Shown: piece by piece, positions 34,112 through 43,000 of the stretch | Numbering within the stretch: position 1 is the stretch's first letter | Layout of the letters: each line of letters begins with the position of its first letter | Notes under the pieces: generated by a model | Seen by the model: the letters and a program-made list of their open reading frames with translations, nothing else | The model's database searches: none | What the model was told of the DNA's origin: nothing | DNA from: Marinobacterium_D sp050908845 | GTDB lineage: Bacteria; Pseudomonadota; Gammaproteobacteria; Pseudomonadales; Balneatricaceae | DNA: 64,000 nucleotides | Direction: 5' to 3' | Assembly: GCF_050908845.1 (NCBI RefSeq) | Contig: NZ_CP194171.1 | Span: 2,914,001-2,978,000 of the forward strand | Translations under genes and position numbers: made by a program

Positions 34112-35995
34112 TCAGCGCCCTCCTGCGCCCAGTGTCGGCTGATCATCCAGTGCAGCACTGTTCAGCTGAATCAGGGTACGTGGCCCGGCTACTCCATCCA
34201 CGTTCAACCCCTGGGCAGACTGAAAATCACGCACCTGGGTGACCAGTGTGCCGTCATAGCTCTTGCGCGCGCCGGTTGTCAGTACCTGGTTCTTGATACG
34301 CGCCAGTTGTCGCTCCAGCCAGGCCACATCGTCACCATAGGCACCCGGCCAGATCGGAGCACTGTATCCCGGCGGCGGGCGCCAAAGCAGTGTAAACCTG
34401 CCCTGCCAGCCCGCTTCCAGATCTTTCATCGCGAGCGTCAGCTCGCTTCCTGACATATAGGCACGGGCCGAGTCGTCAGACAATGACAGTATCAGCGCTT
34501 CATAGGAGCGCCCGTCGCGACTGAGGCGCGTCACTGCTGGACGGTCGATCTGCTTGAGCAGGTCCAGCTTCCCATCCAGCGTCAGGCAAGCCAGGTCATG
34601 AAAAGCAGCGAAGTCACAGACCACCGGCTGCTGGCGTGGGTCATAATCGATACTCCAGGCTTTAAACAGGCGACGATAAGCCTTAACCAGCGCCAAATCA
34701 GTGTCCGGCTGTTCCGGCCATACGAGCACATGGTCTGTTGGGACAGGCGCCTCAGCACCCTTCTGCAGCGACGGAGAGTCTTGGCTGACATCGGGCGCTG
34801 CCATAGTATCTGAGCTAAATGATGCCAGCGAGATAGCCGGGCGTTGAGAATCGGATTGGGCTTCCATTGCCAGCTTTTCCGGCACCAGTGCGGGGCGCTC
34901 CGGCAAAGGGTCCGCCGACTCCGCAACACCTGTATCCGAGGGGGTCAGTGATGCCAAAGTTATGGGCCGCTCTCTTACCGGACTTTCGGGCTCGGCTATT
35001 ACCTGTTCGGCTTCCGCATCATCAAGCAATCCGCGCACCGACGAGGTCAGATCCGACACACCCCCGCCCTTATAAAACACCGACAGCGCAAAGCCTGCAC
35101 CCCAGGCCATCAATCCGATAACCACCGCTGCCGCGAGAATCCCGCGCTTGCTCTGCGATGCCGGAATCGCCATCGGCACCTCATCACCAAAGACCTCATG
35201 GGCCGCCTTTTTCAGCGTTTCACTGCTTACCTCATTCTGTTTTTGAACATAGGTTCCCAAAAGCGCCCGGTCACATACCAGGTTGATCAAACGCGGTACC
35301 CCGCCGGTCAGACGGTAAAGCTGTTTCATCAGGGAGTCAGGAAAAACCGGCCGGTTAAGACCGGCAACAGCCAGGCGATGACGCATATAGAGAGGCAGAT
35401 CGGTGGGCGACAGGGGCCCAAGATGATAGCGGGCAGTGATCCGCTGCGAGAGCTGGCGCAGATCTTCCCGCGCAAGCATCTCCAGCAGCTCCGGCTGACC
35501 CACCAGAATCACATTCAGCAGCTTGTGCTCGCTGGTTTCCAGGTTCGTCAGCAATCGAACCTGCTCCAGCAGATCCACCGACAGTTGCTGGGCTTCATCG
35601 ATCAGCAGAACCGTATTGCGCCCGGCGGCATAGCGTCTTAGCAGCTCCTGGTAAATCCGATCCACCAGCTGCTTTACCGTCACCGGCTGCTCACTTGCCT
35701 GATGAATATCAAGCTCGTCGCAGATCGTCTCCAGCAGCTCCTGCACACTGAGGCGCGGGTTAAGGATCAGCGCCACATCTGACGAGTCATCAGACAGCTG
35801 CTCAAGAAGCTGACGGGCCACCGTGGTTTTGCCGGTGCCGACCTCCCCGGTAAGCAACACAAAGCCACCGTCTATCGTTATCCCGTATAGAAGGTGCGCC
35901 AGCGCTTCCTGATGCTGTTCACTCATGAACAGATAGCGCGGATTCGGTGCAATCGAGAAAGGCGACTCGCGTAACCCGAAATAGTTACAGTACAT
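34112..35995 (-). CDS. gspA: Type II secretion ATPase/peptidoglycan-binding protein GspA (ExeA)
   Basis: A 627-residue inner-membrane protein. The cytoplasmic AAA+ domain begins MYCNYFGLRESPFSIAPNP and has Walker A GEVGTGKTT and Walker B VLLIDEAQQL. A membrane helix follows (about 287-310), then a variable periplasmic region, and a C-terminal peptidoglycan-binding domain (VRDFQSAQGLNVDGVAGPRT). In Aeromonas, ExeA and ExeB together place the secretin in the outer membrane. The length is longer than usual because of the Ser/Pro/Glu-rich periplasmic linker at about 315-430. Confidence 0.92.
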   Translation of the reverse strand: MYCNYFGLRESPFSIAPNPRYLFMSEQHQEALAHLLYGITIDGGFVLLTGEVGTGKTTVARQLLEQLSDDSSDVALILNPRLSVQELLETICDELDIHQASEQPVTVKQLVDRIYQELLRRYAAGRNTVLLIDEAQQLSVDLLEQVRLLTNLETSEHKLLNVILVGQPELLEMLAREDLRQLSQRITARYHLGPLSPTDLPLYMRHRLAVAGLNRPVFPDSLMKQLYRLTGGVPRLINLVCDRALLGTYVQKQNEVSSETLKKAAHEVFGDEVPMAIPASQSKRGILAAAVVIGLMAWGAGFALSVFYKGGGVSDLTSSVRGLLDDAEAEQVIAEPESPVRERPITLASLTPSDTGVAESADPLPERPALVPEKLAMEAQSDSQRPAISLASFSSDTMAAPDVSQDSPSLQKGAEAPVPTDHVLVWPEQPDTDLALVKAYRRLFKAWSIDYDPRQQPVVCDFAAFHDLACLTLDGKLDLLKQIDRPAVTRLSRDGRSYEALILSLSDDSARAYMSGSELTLAMKDLEAGWQGRFTLLWRPPPGYSAPIWPGAYGDDVAWLERQLARIKNQVLTTGARKSYDGTLVTQVRDFQSAQGLNVDGVAGPRTLIQLNSAALDDQPTLGAGGR

Positions 35996-36215
35996 CTCAC
36001 ATGCCCAAAGCGTTGCTCAATTACTTTTCACTATAGTCAGGAAGCGACGGGATTGGAGTACAAAAACGCTACAGATAGATGATGAAATCTTTGCACCCAT
36101 CCCTGACACCCCTTGTAGAGTTCTCTCTTTAAGACACTTTCGGTCAACTATACTTCGATTCATAAACTACGCGTCACATAAACGTTAGTTTTTAGTATCA
36201 ACCGGACATATTGCT

Positions 36216-37631
36216 ATGGATATTTACAAGACGAGGGAACACCCCAGACCTCAGCCTGTAAGAGATGCTCTGTTTGTGGACCTGCGCCCTGAAAGCGATA
36301 TTTCCAGGGAGCTGTCACAGCTGAGCGGTTGGGCTTTACACAAGGTAAACAGCCTGGAAGAGGCCGATACATCTCTTCTGCAACAGAATTTCTTTGTCGG
36401 TGTAGCCCATATCGACTGGTCTGATCCCTCTATCCATCAGGAGCTTTCCAGCTTTTTCCAGCAGCATAACCAGATCGCCTGGATTGCACTGATTCGTCCT
36501 GAATACCTCCGAGATATCGAGTTAAGGCGGGCATTGTTCGAAAACTTCTATGATTATTTCTCACTGCCGCTCGGCGACAACATCGACAACCTGGAGACGA
36601 TTCTCGGTCACGCCTACGGCATCTATCATCTGCAGCAGCTGGAAAGCGACGATAAGGGCATCAACGACGAGTTCCAGATGGTGGGAACCAGCCCGCAGAT
36701 GCTGTCTATCTTTGACCAGGTGCGCAAGGTCTCCAAAACCGATGCGCCTGTGCTGATCACCGGCGAGAGCGGAACCGGCAAGGAGCTGATCGCACGAGCG
36801 ATCCACCAACGCTCCAAACGCAGCGCCTACCCCTTTGTTGCCGTTAATTGCGGATCCCTGCCTGAAACCCTGATCCATTCAGAACTGTTCGGCTATGAGA
36901 AAGGGGCGTTTACCGGCGCAGCCCAGCGGCGCCTGGGCCGCATAGAAGCGGCCGATCAGGGCTCGCTGTTTCTTGATGAAATCGGCGACCTGGACCTGAA
37001 CCTGCAAGCACATCTGCTGCGTTTTCTGCAGGAAGGCACCATCGAGCGCCTCGGTAACAACACCCCGATGCACGTAGACACACGTGTTATTGCGGCGACA
37101 AATATCGACCTGAACAAGGCGGTTGAACAGGGTCGTTTTCGCGAAGACCTTTTTTACCGCCTCAGTGTACTGAACATCGACCTCCCTCCCCTGCGCAACC
37201 GTGGTGAGGACAAGGAGCTGCTGGCTCGCTTCTTCTTTAAAAAGTTCGCCAGCGACCACAACGGCCAGCTGCGCGGATTCACCGATGAAGCGATCGATGC
37301 GATCAACCATCACACCTGGCCCGGCAATGTGCGCGAGCTGATCAACCGTGTACGCCGCGGCATGATCATGAGTGACAACAAGCTGATCACCCCACAGGAC
37401 CTTAACCTCTCCTCCGAGGTGGTCTCAAAAACGGAGCCGATCAGGACACTGAGCGAAGCGCGCTCAGAGGCCGAAAAGCGGGTGATATGCGTCACCCTGG
37501 ACAGGTTCAACCACAACATCTCCCGCGCTGCCAAAGCGCTGGGAGTCTCCCGTGTGACCCTTTACCGGATGATGGAAAAACACCATCTGGACAGCAAGGA
37601 AAACGGTCAGCCTCCTCTCCAACACACGTAA
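36216..37631 (+). CDS. VpsR-like sigma-54-family activator
   Basis: A 471-residue regulator. Residues 1 to about 145 form a divergent receiver-like domain of the VpsR type, without an obvious phospho-acceptor context. An AAA+ domain follows (about 150-385) with Walker A GESGTGKE, GAFTGA intact in GYEKGAFTGAAQRR, and LFLDEIGDLDLNLQ. A Fis helix-turn-helix ends the protein (NISRAAKALGVSRVTLYRMM). VpsR of Vibrio cholerae binds c-di-GMP and drives matrix genes. The gene diverges from gspA and precedes the block of exported proteins, so it is a good candidate for their regulator; c-di-GMP binding here is inferred. Confidence 0.85.
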   Translation: MDIYKTREHPRPQPVRDALFVDLRPESDISRELSQLSGWALHKVNSLEEADTSLLQQNFFVGVAHIDWSDPSIHQELSSFFQQHNQIAWIALIRPEYLRDIELRRALFENFYDYFSLPLGDNIDNLETILGHAYGIYHLQQLESDDKGINDEFQMVGTSPQMLSIFDQVRKVSKTDAPVLITGESGTGKELIARAIHQRSKRSAYPFVAVNCGSLPETLIHSELFGYEKGAFTGAAQRRLGRIEAADQGSLFLDEIGDLDLNLQAHLLRFLQEGTIERLGNNTPMHVDTRVIAATNIDLNKAVEQGRFREDLFYRLSVLNIDLPPLRNRGEDKELLARFFFKKFASDHNGQLRGFTDEAIDAINHHTWPGNVRELINRVRRGMIMSDNKLITPQDLNLSSEVVSKTEPIRTLSEARSEAEKRVICVTLDRFNHNISRAAKALGVSRVTLYRMMEKHHLDSKENGQPPLQHT

Positions 37632-37635
37632 ACAG

Positions 37636-37669
37636 CGGGTCCGTACTGATCTTCACTGTACGGATCCCG
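37636..37669 (+). terminator. Terminator-like hairpin after the VpsR-like gene
   Basis: Stem CGGG-TCCGTAC / GTACGGA-T-CCCG, 11 bp with a one-base bulge and an 11-base loop, five bases past the stop. An AT-rich but not T-rich tract follows. Confidence 0.55.
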
Positions 37670-37795
37670 TTACAAATTTACATTGCAGCCTCTCCTCCAA
37701 GCTCCCTCTTACACTAGTCATCCCTTTGCGTTCAATGCCTTAAAGACTCTGGCCCGTTAGCTGCAGTAATTTTTTGACTATGGGGAGTTTTCCAC

Positions 37796-38035
37796 ATGGA
37801 AAAACGATACCGGCGTATGTTGCTTAATCATCGCCTCATCAAACAGGACGAAGCGGAACAGGAACGTCTTCAAAGCTCCGGCGCATCCGAGGATACGCAA
37901 GACCGGAGTGCCGACACTCGGAGTAAGGAAATGAACAGAAAACGCACCTGGCGCCGCCTCAAGCCTGCCTTCCATACCATTGAGGGTTACCCGGTAGAGA
38001 TCCATATCACCCTATGGGATGAAATTGAAAATTAA
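37796..38035 (+). CDS. Small charged hypothetical protein
   Basis: A 79-residue protein with many Arg, Glu and Gln residues (MEKRYRRMLLNHRLIKQDEA), a Ser/Asp-rich middle and a hydrophobic end (VEIHITLWDEIEN). GGGGAG lies eight bases before the ATG, which is the main reason for calling it. I do not recognise a family. It is alone in the gap between the VpsR-like gene and the long regulatory region ahead of the dockerin-like gene. Confidence 0.5.
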   Translation: MEKRYRRMLLNHRLIKQDEAEQERLQSSGASEDTQDRSADTRSKEMNRKRTWRRLKPAFHTIEGYPVEIHITLWDEIEN

Positions 38036-38501
38036 TATAACGAAAAATTCTTGTTTCTTTTATGTAACAACTAAGATCTTACGCTGTTCTGTAAATGTAA
38101 CAGTTTCAACTATTTAACCGTAGCCAAAACACCTCAAAACCTCCACAGCAAATACTAACCTCACCATTATTCGTTACAATTATTTAACATCAAAAAGCAA
38201 TTAAAACCGCCCTGTAAACCAGGCTAATCAGTATTTATTTGCTCATCCCTGCCTTATCAGATTAGTTACAAAACTCCTTATTTAAAATTCTATTACTGTC
38301 CTGATATGATCCACCCAGCATTTAATCGTATCGATTAATTAACAGGACATTTTTCCGATGTAACTATTTGCTTCAGTATCACAGCCAAACCGCCGATTAG
38401 TCTTGTTTGGGCGGTTGCTGTTGTACAGCTTGCAAACCGCTCCAGATGAGCGGCAGAACAACCGTTACACGATTGAAACACACAATTTAACTGTAAAAGA
38501 T
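38036..38501 (+). promoter_or_regulatory. AT-rich upstream region of the dockerin-like gene
   Basis: This 466-base stretch has no gene and is strongly AT-rich. It holds repeated TGTAAC/GTTACA hexamers, at about 38063, 38096, 38171, 38269, 38361 and 38463. A 14-mer CTTTTATGTAACAA (38057-38070) recurs at 45791-45804 ahead of the second riboswitch gene. An inverted repeat AACCGCC/GGCGGTT lies near 38390-38415. The promoter for the riboswitch transcript must lie here; I found no convincing sigma-54 or sigma-70 box. Confidence 0.45.
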
Positions 38502-38591
38502 CCTCTCCCGAAAAGGCAAAGCTCTCAGGAGCCGCGCAAAGTCACGGGCCTCGCGTTTCATCATCGAGGTAGCCGGATTGCCGAAGGAGAC
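38502..38591 (+). promoter_or_regulatory. GEMM-I (cyclic-di-GMP-I) riboswitch candidate 1
   Basis: The order of conserved GEMM-I elements is present: GAAAAGGCAAA, a hairpin GCTC-TCAG-GAGC, the core GCGCAAAGTCACGGGCCT, a second hairpin, then AGGTAGCCGGATTGCCGAAGG. An outer stem TCTCC (38504-38508) / GGAGA (38586-38590) closes it. Directly downstream, TCTC (38595-38598) could pair with GAGA (38587-38590) and compete with the outer stem, a possible switch. The ATG of the dockerin-like gene lies 60 bases on, with GGAGG at 38641. Confidence 0.88.
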
Positions 38592-38650
38592 ACATCTCTT
38601 TGGAATCATCGCCAGGGGATCTTGCTGAATATTAATTTCAGGAGGGCCCC

Positions 38651-39979
38651 ATGGCATCTCGAATAGCAATGCACGCGCTGCCAAAGGCAGCCATCACCCT
38701 GTCGGTCGCGTTCGGACTGGTCCTGTCATCTCATGCCATGGCCGCAAAGCCAGAAGGCAAGGGAAAGAATTCAACGACCACTGAAAGCACCAGCCCCTCC
38801 TCTGATCCACTTTCGCTGACAACCGAGAATTACAACTTCCGCAACCTATCCGGCGACAACAGCTGTCTGGGTGAAGATGATCATCTGATCTGGGAAGCAC
38901 TGGGAAGCCTTCAGCCCGGTGAAAGCTTCAGCTTTACACCCAAATACGCTGCCTGTAACTACCACCCCGCTGCCATCACGGTGCAGCTGGAATGGGAAGG
39001 TAGCGAACTGCAATTATCCAGTACGGTGCCCTACAGGGATTACTCAAGCTCTGATATTGAGCAAACCGGCAAAGCGGTAATAGCGCCGAATGTTGGCAAC
39101 ACGTCCCAGCTCTGTATGTTCCCCAACTACAAGGAAGAAGGGATCAACTACACCATCACCGTCACCAATGTGGGTGATACAGCGGCCAACAATATCGTTG
39201 TCGATGGCCACAGTGAAAACGATTGGGTCAGGTATTACTACAATCGCTGCGTCAATGCGGACGCCGATAACGATGGCTGGAACGATGCGTTGGAACACAC
39301 CATGGGAAGCCTGGTCCGCTATATCGGCTATATCGACGGCGAATTCCAGATGGACAAACTCTGGGGGCCCAACTACCTCCGCGCACAGGCCGACACCCTA
39401 AGTGCACACGATGAAGTCGACAGCTACCCGGCGGATTTTAACGATGACGGCGCCGTTGACCAGTTCGACCTGGATCGTATTGCTTTGCACCTGGGTGAGG
39501 GTAACGGCGTTCCACTGGAAGCGATCAGCCCGAACCCCAGCGACCCAGCTTACCTTTACAGCAACGTATTTGAGTGGCGCCGTTTTGACCTGGATGGGGA
39601 CGGATATGTCTCCCAGTCCGATATAGACATCGTCGCCTCTCTAGTCGGGTACATATTACCGATGACTGAAGACATCATTGCACCGACAGCACGAGTTGTG
39701 TATCCCGCAGACAATGGCACCATAGCAAAAGGCGGTTATACCCTGATCAAGGGCCATGTCTGGGATAACGCAAGTATTGTACAGGTGGACTACATCGTGA
39801 ACGGCCGGACCGAGTGTTCTGCTACTCGCCCGTCGCCAAACTGGGGAACGACCTCACCGTTCTATTACTGCGGCTGGCAGGTTCCCAAAAAGCAGGGAAC
39901 CCATGATATTGAGATCCAGGTGCAGGATGCGGCGGGTAATATCAGCAGCAGCGGTATTGTTCAAGTAATCGCGCAATAA
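38651..39979 (+). CDS. Secreted dockerin-like EF-hand protein with Ig-like domain
   Basis: A 442-residue exported protein. A Sec signal peptide ends near AMA-A (about residue 31) and is followed by a low-complexity KPEGKGKNSTTTES linker. The middle (about 55-195) is a beta-rich region. Calcium loops are seen at 203-215 (DADNDGWNDALEH), 262-273 (DFNDDGAVDQFD) and 313-324 (DLDGDGYVSQSD); the last two are arranged as in type I dockerins. A C-terminal Ig-like domain (about 340-442) ends in IEIQVQDAAGNIS. No cohesin domain is recognised in the window, so the partner is unknown. Expression is likely governed by the GEMM-I leader, and export probably uses the flanking T2SS. The function is unknown. 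Confidence 0.82.
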   Translation: MASRIAMHALPKAAITLSVAFGLVLSSHAMAAKPEGKGKNSTTTESTSPSSDPLSLTTENYNFRNLSGDNSCLGEDDHLIWEALGSLQPGESFSFTPKYAACNYHPAAITVQLEWEGSELQLSSTVPYRDYSSSDIEQTGKAVIAPNVGNTSQLCMFPNYKEEGINYTITVTNVGDTAANNIVVDGHSENDWVRYYYNRCVNADADNDGWNDALEHTMGSLVRYIGYIDGEFQMDKLWGPNYLRAQADTLSAHDEVDSYPADFNDDGAVDQFDLDRIALHLGEGNGVPLEAISPNPSDPAYLYSNVFEWRRFDLDGDGYVSQSDIDIVASLVGYILPMTEDIIAPTARVVYPADNGTIAKGGYTLIKGHVWDNASIVQVDYIVNGRTECSATRPSPNWGTTSPFYYCGWQVPKKQGTHDIEIQVQDAAGNISSSGIVQVIAQ

Positions 39980-39992
39980 GCGGTAACAACAT

Positions 39993-40017
39993 GAAGGGCG
40001 GGATATACCCGCCCTTC
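39993..40017. terminator. Terminator between convergent dockerin-like and SpaA-type genes
   Basis: Perfect 10-bp stem GAAGGGCGGG / CCCGCCCTTC with loop ATATA, followed on the plus strand by TTACTTT. It separates two convergent genes. Confidence 0.75.
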
Positions 40018-40045
40018 TTACTTTGAAGTTACAGGAACTACCGCA

Positions 40046-43000
40046 TCACGGATCGATAGTGATTTCGCAGATCAGCGTCACGGTCGGGTCGGTCGGCAGC
40101 AAGTCGTACACTGTCAGGCTTCCGTCCCCATCGGCTTCGGTTCCACCGTTATACTCGTTACCGTCGGTATCGGTGCACTTGATGGTTGAGGCGGTACCGC
40201 CTACAACCTGCGAGTCAACCGATACGGTAACATTTGTCAGCGGTGTATTGCTGAAGCTAACAGTTGCTTCATTACCATCACCACACTCGGATGCCAAGCT
40301 AACCGTTACATCCTTGGCTTCTTCTGCGTCAGCCACATAGCCGTCCGGTACATCTTCCGTTACGGTGTAATCACCGATGCCCTCGAGGCTACTAACCAAC
40401 AGGCCTTCGTAGCAGGCTTCACCGTTAGCGTCGGTCACAACATCGACACCATCAGCAGCCAGATTACCGCCGGTAATGGTAAAGGTCACACCCTCGTGAG
40501 CCTGATCTCCGCCTCCATCAGCTGCATGCTTGCGGGTTTTGGTGATCTTGATAGCACCAAGTAGACGCGGGTTAACGAAGGTCCGGTTCAGCGCGGGGGT
40601 ATTTTCACCGGTGTCACCCAAGCCTACAACGATGCCACACTGCGGTCCTTCAGCATCCTGATACTGACCAGGCAACGGATTGGTTTCCACCACACAGTAA
40701 GTAGCTGTGGTTTCACCTTCTGGCGGCAGGATACCGCTGATAGTACACACGCCATCGGCAGCCTCACCGGCTCCAGTTACGCAGCTCAATCCGGTGCTGG
40801 CACCCGGCGCCCCATCTACATCATTCGTCAGCGTGAAGGTCCAGCCATTCAGCAGAGTACCTTCGTCATCCTCTTTCTGGATATTGACTGAACCGGGAAT
40901 ACGGGGGTTAACGAAGGTACGGTTAAGCGCAGGGATATCTTCGCCTGTGTCACCCAAGCCTACGACGATGCCACATTGGTCAGCCGCACCCTCATACTGA
41001 CCAGGCAACGGATTGGTTTCCACTACACAGTAGGTGGCTGAGGTTTCACCTTCCGGCGGCAGGATACCACTGATGGTACAGACACCATCGGCTGCTTCAC
41101 CCGCACCAGTTTCGCAGCTGAGTCCCAAGTCGACTCCTTTCGCACCGCCGTTATCGGTCCACAGAGTAAAGATCCAGCCATTCAGCAGGGAACCATCTTC
41201 ATCCTCTTTCTGGATATTGACTGAACCGGGGATACGCGGGTTAACGAAGGTACGGTTAAGCGCAAGGATATCTTCGCCCGTGTCACCCAGGCCTACGACG
41301 ATGCCACATTGATCAGCCGCACCCTGATACTCATCCGGTAATGGATTGGTTTCCACTACACAGTAGGTGGCTGAGGTTTCACCTTCCGGCGGCAGGATAC
41401 CACTGATGGTACAGACACCATCGGCTGCTTCACCCGCACCAGTTTCGCAGCTGAGTCCCAAGTCGACTCCTTTCGCACCGCCGTTATCGGTCCACAGAGT
41501 AAAGATCCAGCCATTCAGCAGGGTGCCATCTTCATCCTCTTTCTGGATATTGACTGAACCGGGGATACGCGGGTTAACGAAGGTCAGGTTCAGCGCAGGG
41601 GTATTTTCGCCCGTGTCACCCAAGCCTACGACGATGCCACACTGTGGTCCATCCGCATCCTCATACTCATCAGACAATGGATTGGTTTCCACTACACAGT
41701 AGGTGGCTGAGGTTTCACCTTCCGGCGGCAGGATACCACTGATGGTACATACACCATCGGTAGCTTCCCCGGCGCCCGTTACGCAGCTCAACCCGGTGCT
41801 ATCGCCCGGTGACCCATCTACATCCTTCGTGAGCGTAAAGGTCCAGCCATTCAGCAGGGAACCATCTTCATCCTCTTTCTGAATATTGACCGCACCGGGG
41901 ATACGCGGGTTAACGAAGAAGACCTCGATCGCGTCTACGCCCGTATCACCCAATTCTACGACAATGCCACACTGGGGATCGCTATCCTGATACTCATCAG
42001 GCAAGGGGTTGGTTTCCACTACACAGTAGGTGTCAAAGAATTCACCTTCCGGCGGCAGGATTCCCTCAATGGTACACAGCCCGTCTTCCGTTTCACCGGT
42101 CACACAGCTTAACTCCAGATCAGTCTCCGGCGCCGGCGGGTCACCACCATCGTCAGTCCACAGCGCAAAGCTCCAGCCATTCAGCAGGGTACCATCTTCA
42201 TCCACTTTCTGGACGATGATTTGGCCGGGAATACGCGGGTCGACATAGCTTACGTCCAGATCATTATCCGCCGTAACGGTTCCACACGAGTAGTAGTAAG
42301 GATCTTCAGGCAGCATGTGTCCATCTGGAGGAGTCACCTCAACCACGCAGTATTCACCGGCGAGAATATCAATCCAGGTACAGGTACCACTACCGTCGGT
42401 GGTACAGTCTTCTATATCTTGTAATTCATATTCGACAGGGTCGGTATCTGGCACTGCCACCAAGACCTGAACCCGAGAGTCCGGGTTGGTAGCATCCGCG
42501 TCGTCATAAACAGTTGGGGTATCACCATCATCATAGAACAGGCGGAAAACCGCACCAGCCTGATTCACGGTGTTGCCTAATTCATCGGTCTTGCTGATGT
42601 TGATGTTGGCGCAGTTACTGATATTGACATCGATCGGTGCAATGAAATCCTTCATCTGCGCAGTAAACGAGTCGGACGAGCGGCTCTTCAGGTGCGCGGA
42701 ACCGAATGACACGCACTCGCCCTCCGGGAAGAGAGCAGTCAGATCGATAGTTGCCTCACCAAAGGTATAGGGGTCGAAGTCACCTATAGGTACAGGCGTG
42801 CCGTTCGGAATCCCCGGAGGCGGTGCCAGTACACCATCACCGTCAGCAATACTGGTATTGATCGACCCTATCGCGATATTAGCCGCACTGAGGTTAATCT
42901 GCTCCCCCCAGCAGGGGTATTTACCGGCTTCACAGACACCATCGCCTGCGTCCTCCAGCCAGAGATACAGGAACAGTTCCGGGGTTATACCCCCCTGGGC

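Noticed and set aside
38401..38425. A sigma-54 promoter ahead of GEMM riboswitch 1
   Set aside because: TTGGGCGGTTGCTGTTG has only partial resemblance and wrong spacing for the GG-N10-GC rule.
40560..42225. The regular repeats as a CRISPR array or mobile repeat
   Set aside because: The units are about 330 bp, in frame and coding for a protein domain; there are no short repeats with unique spacers.
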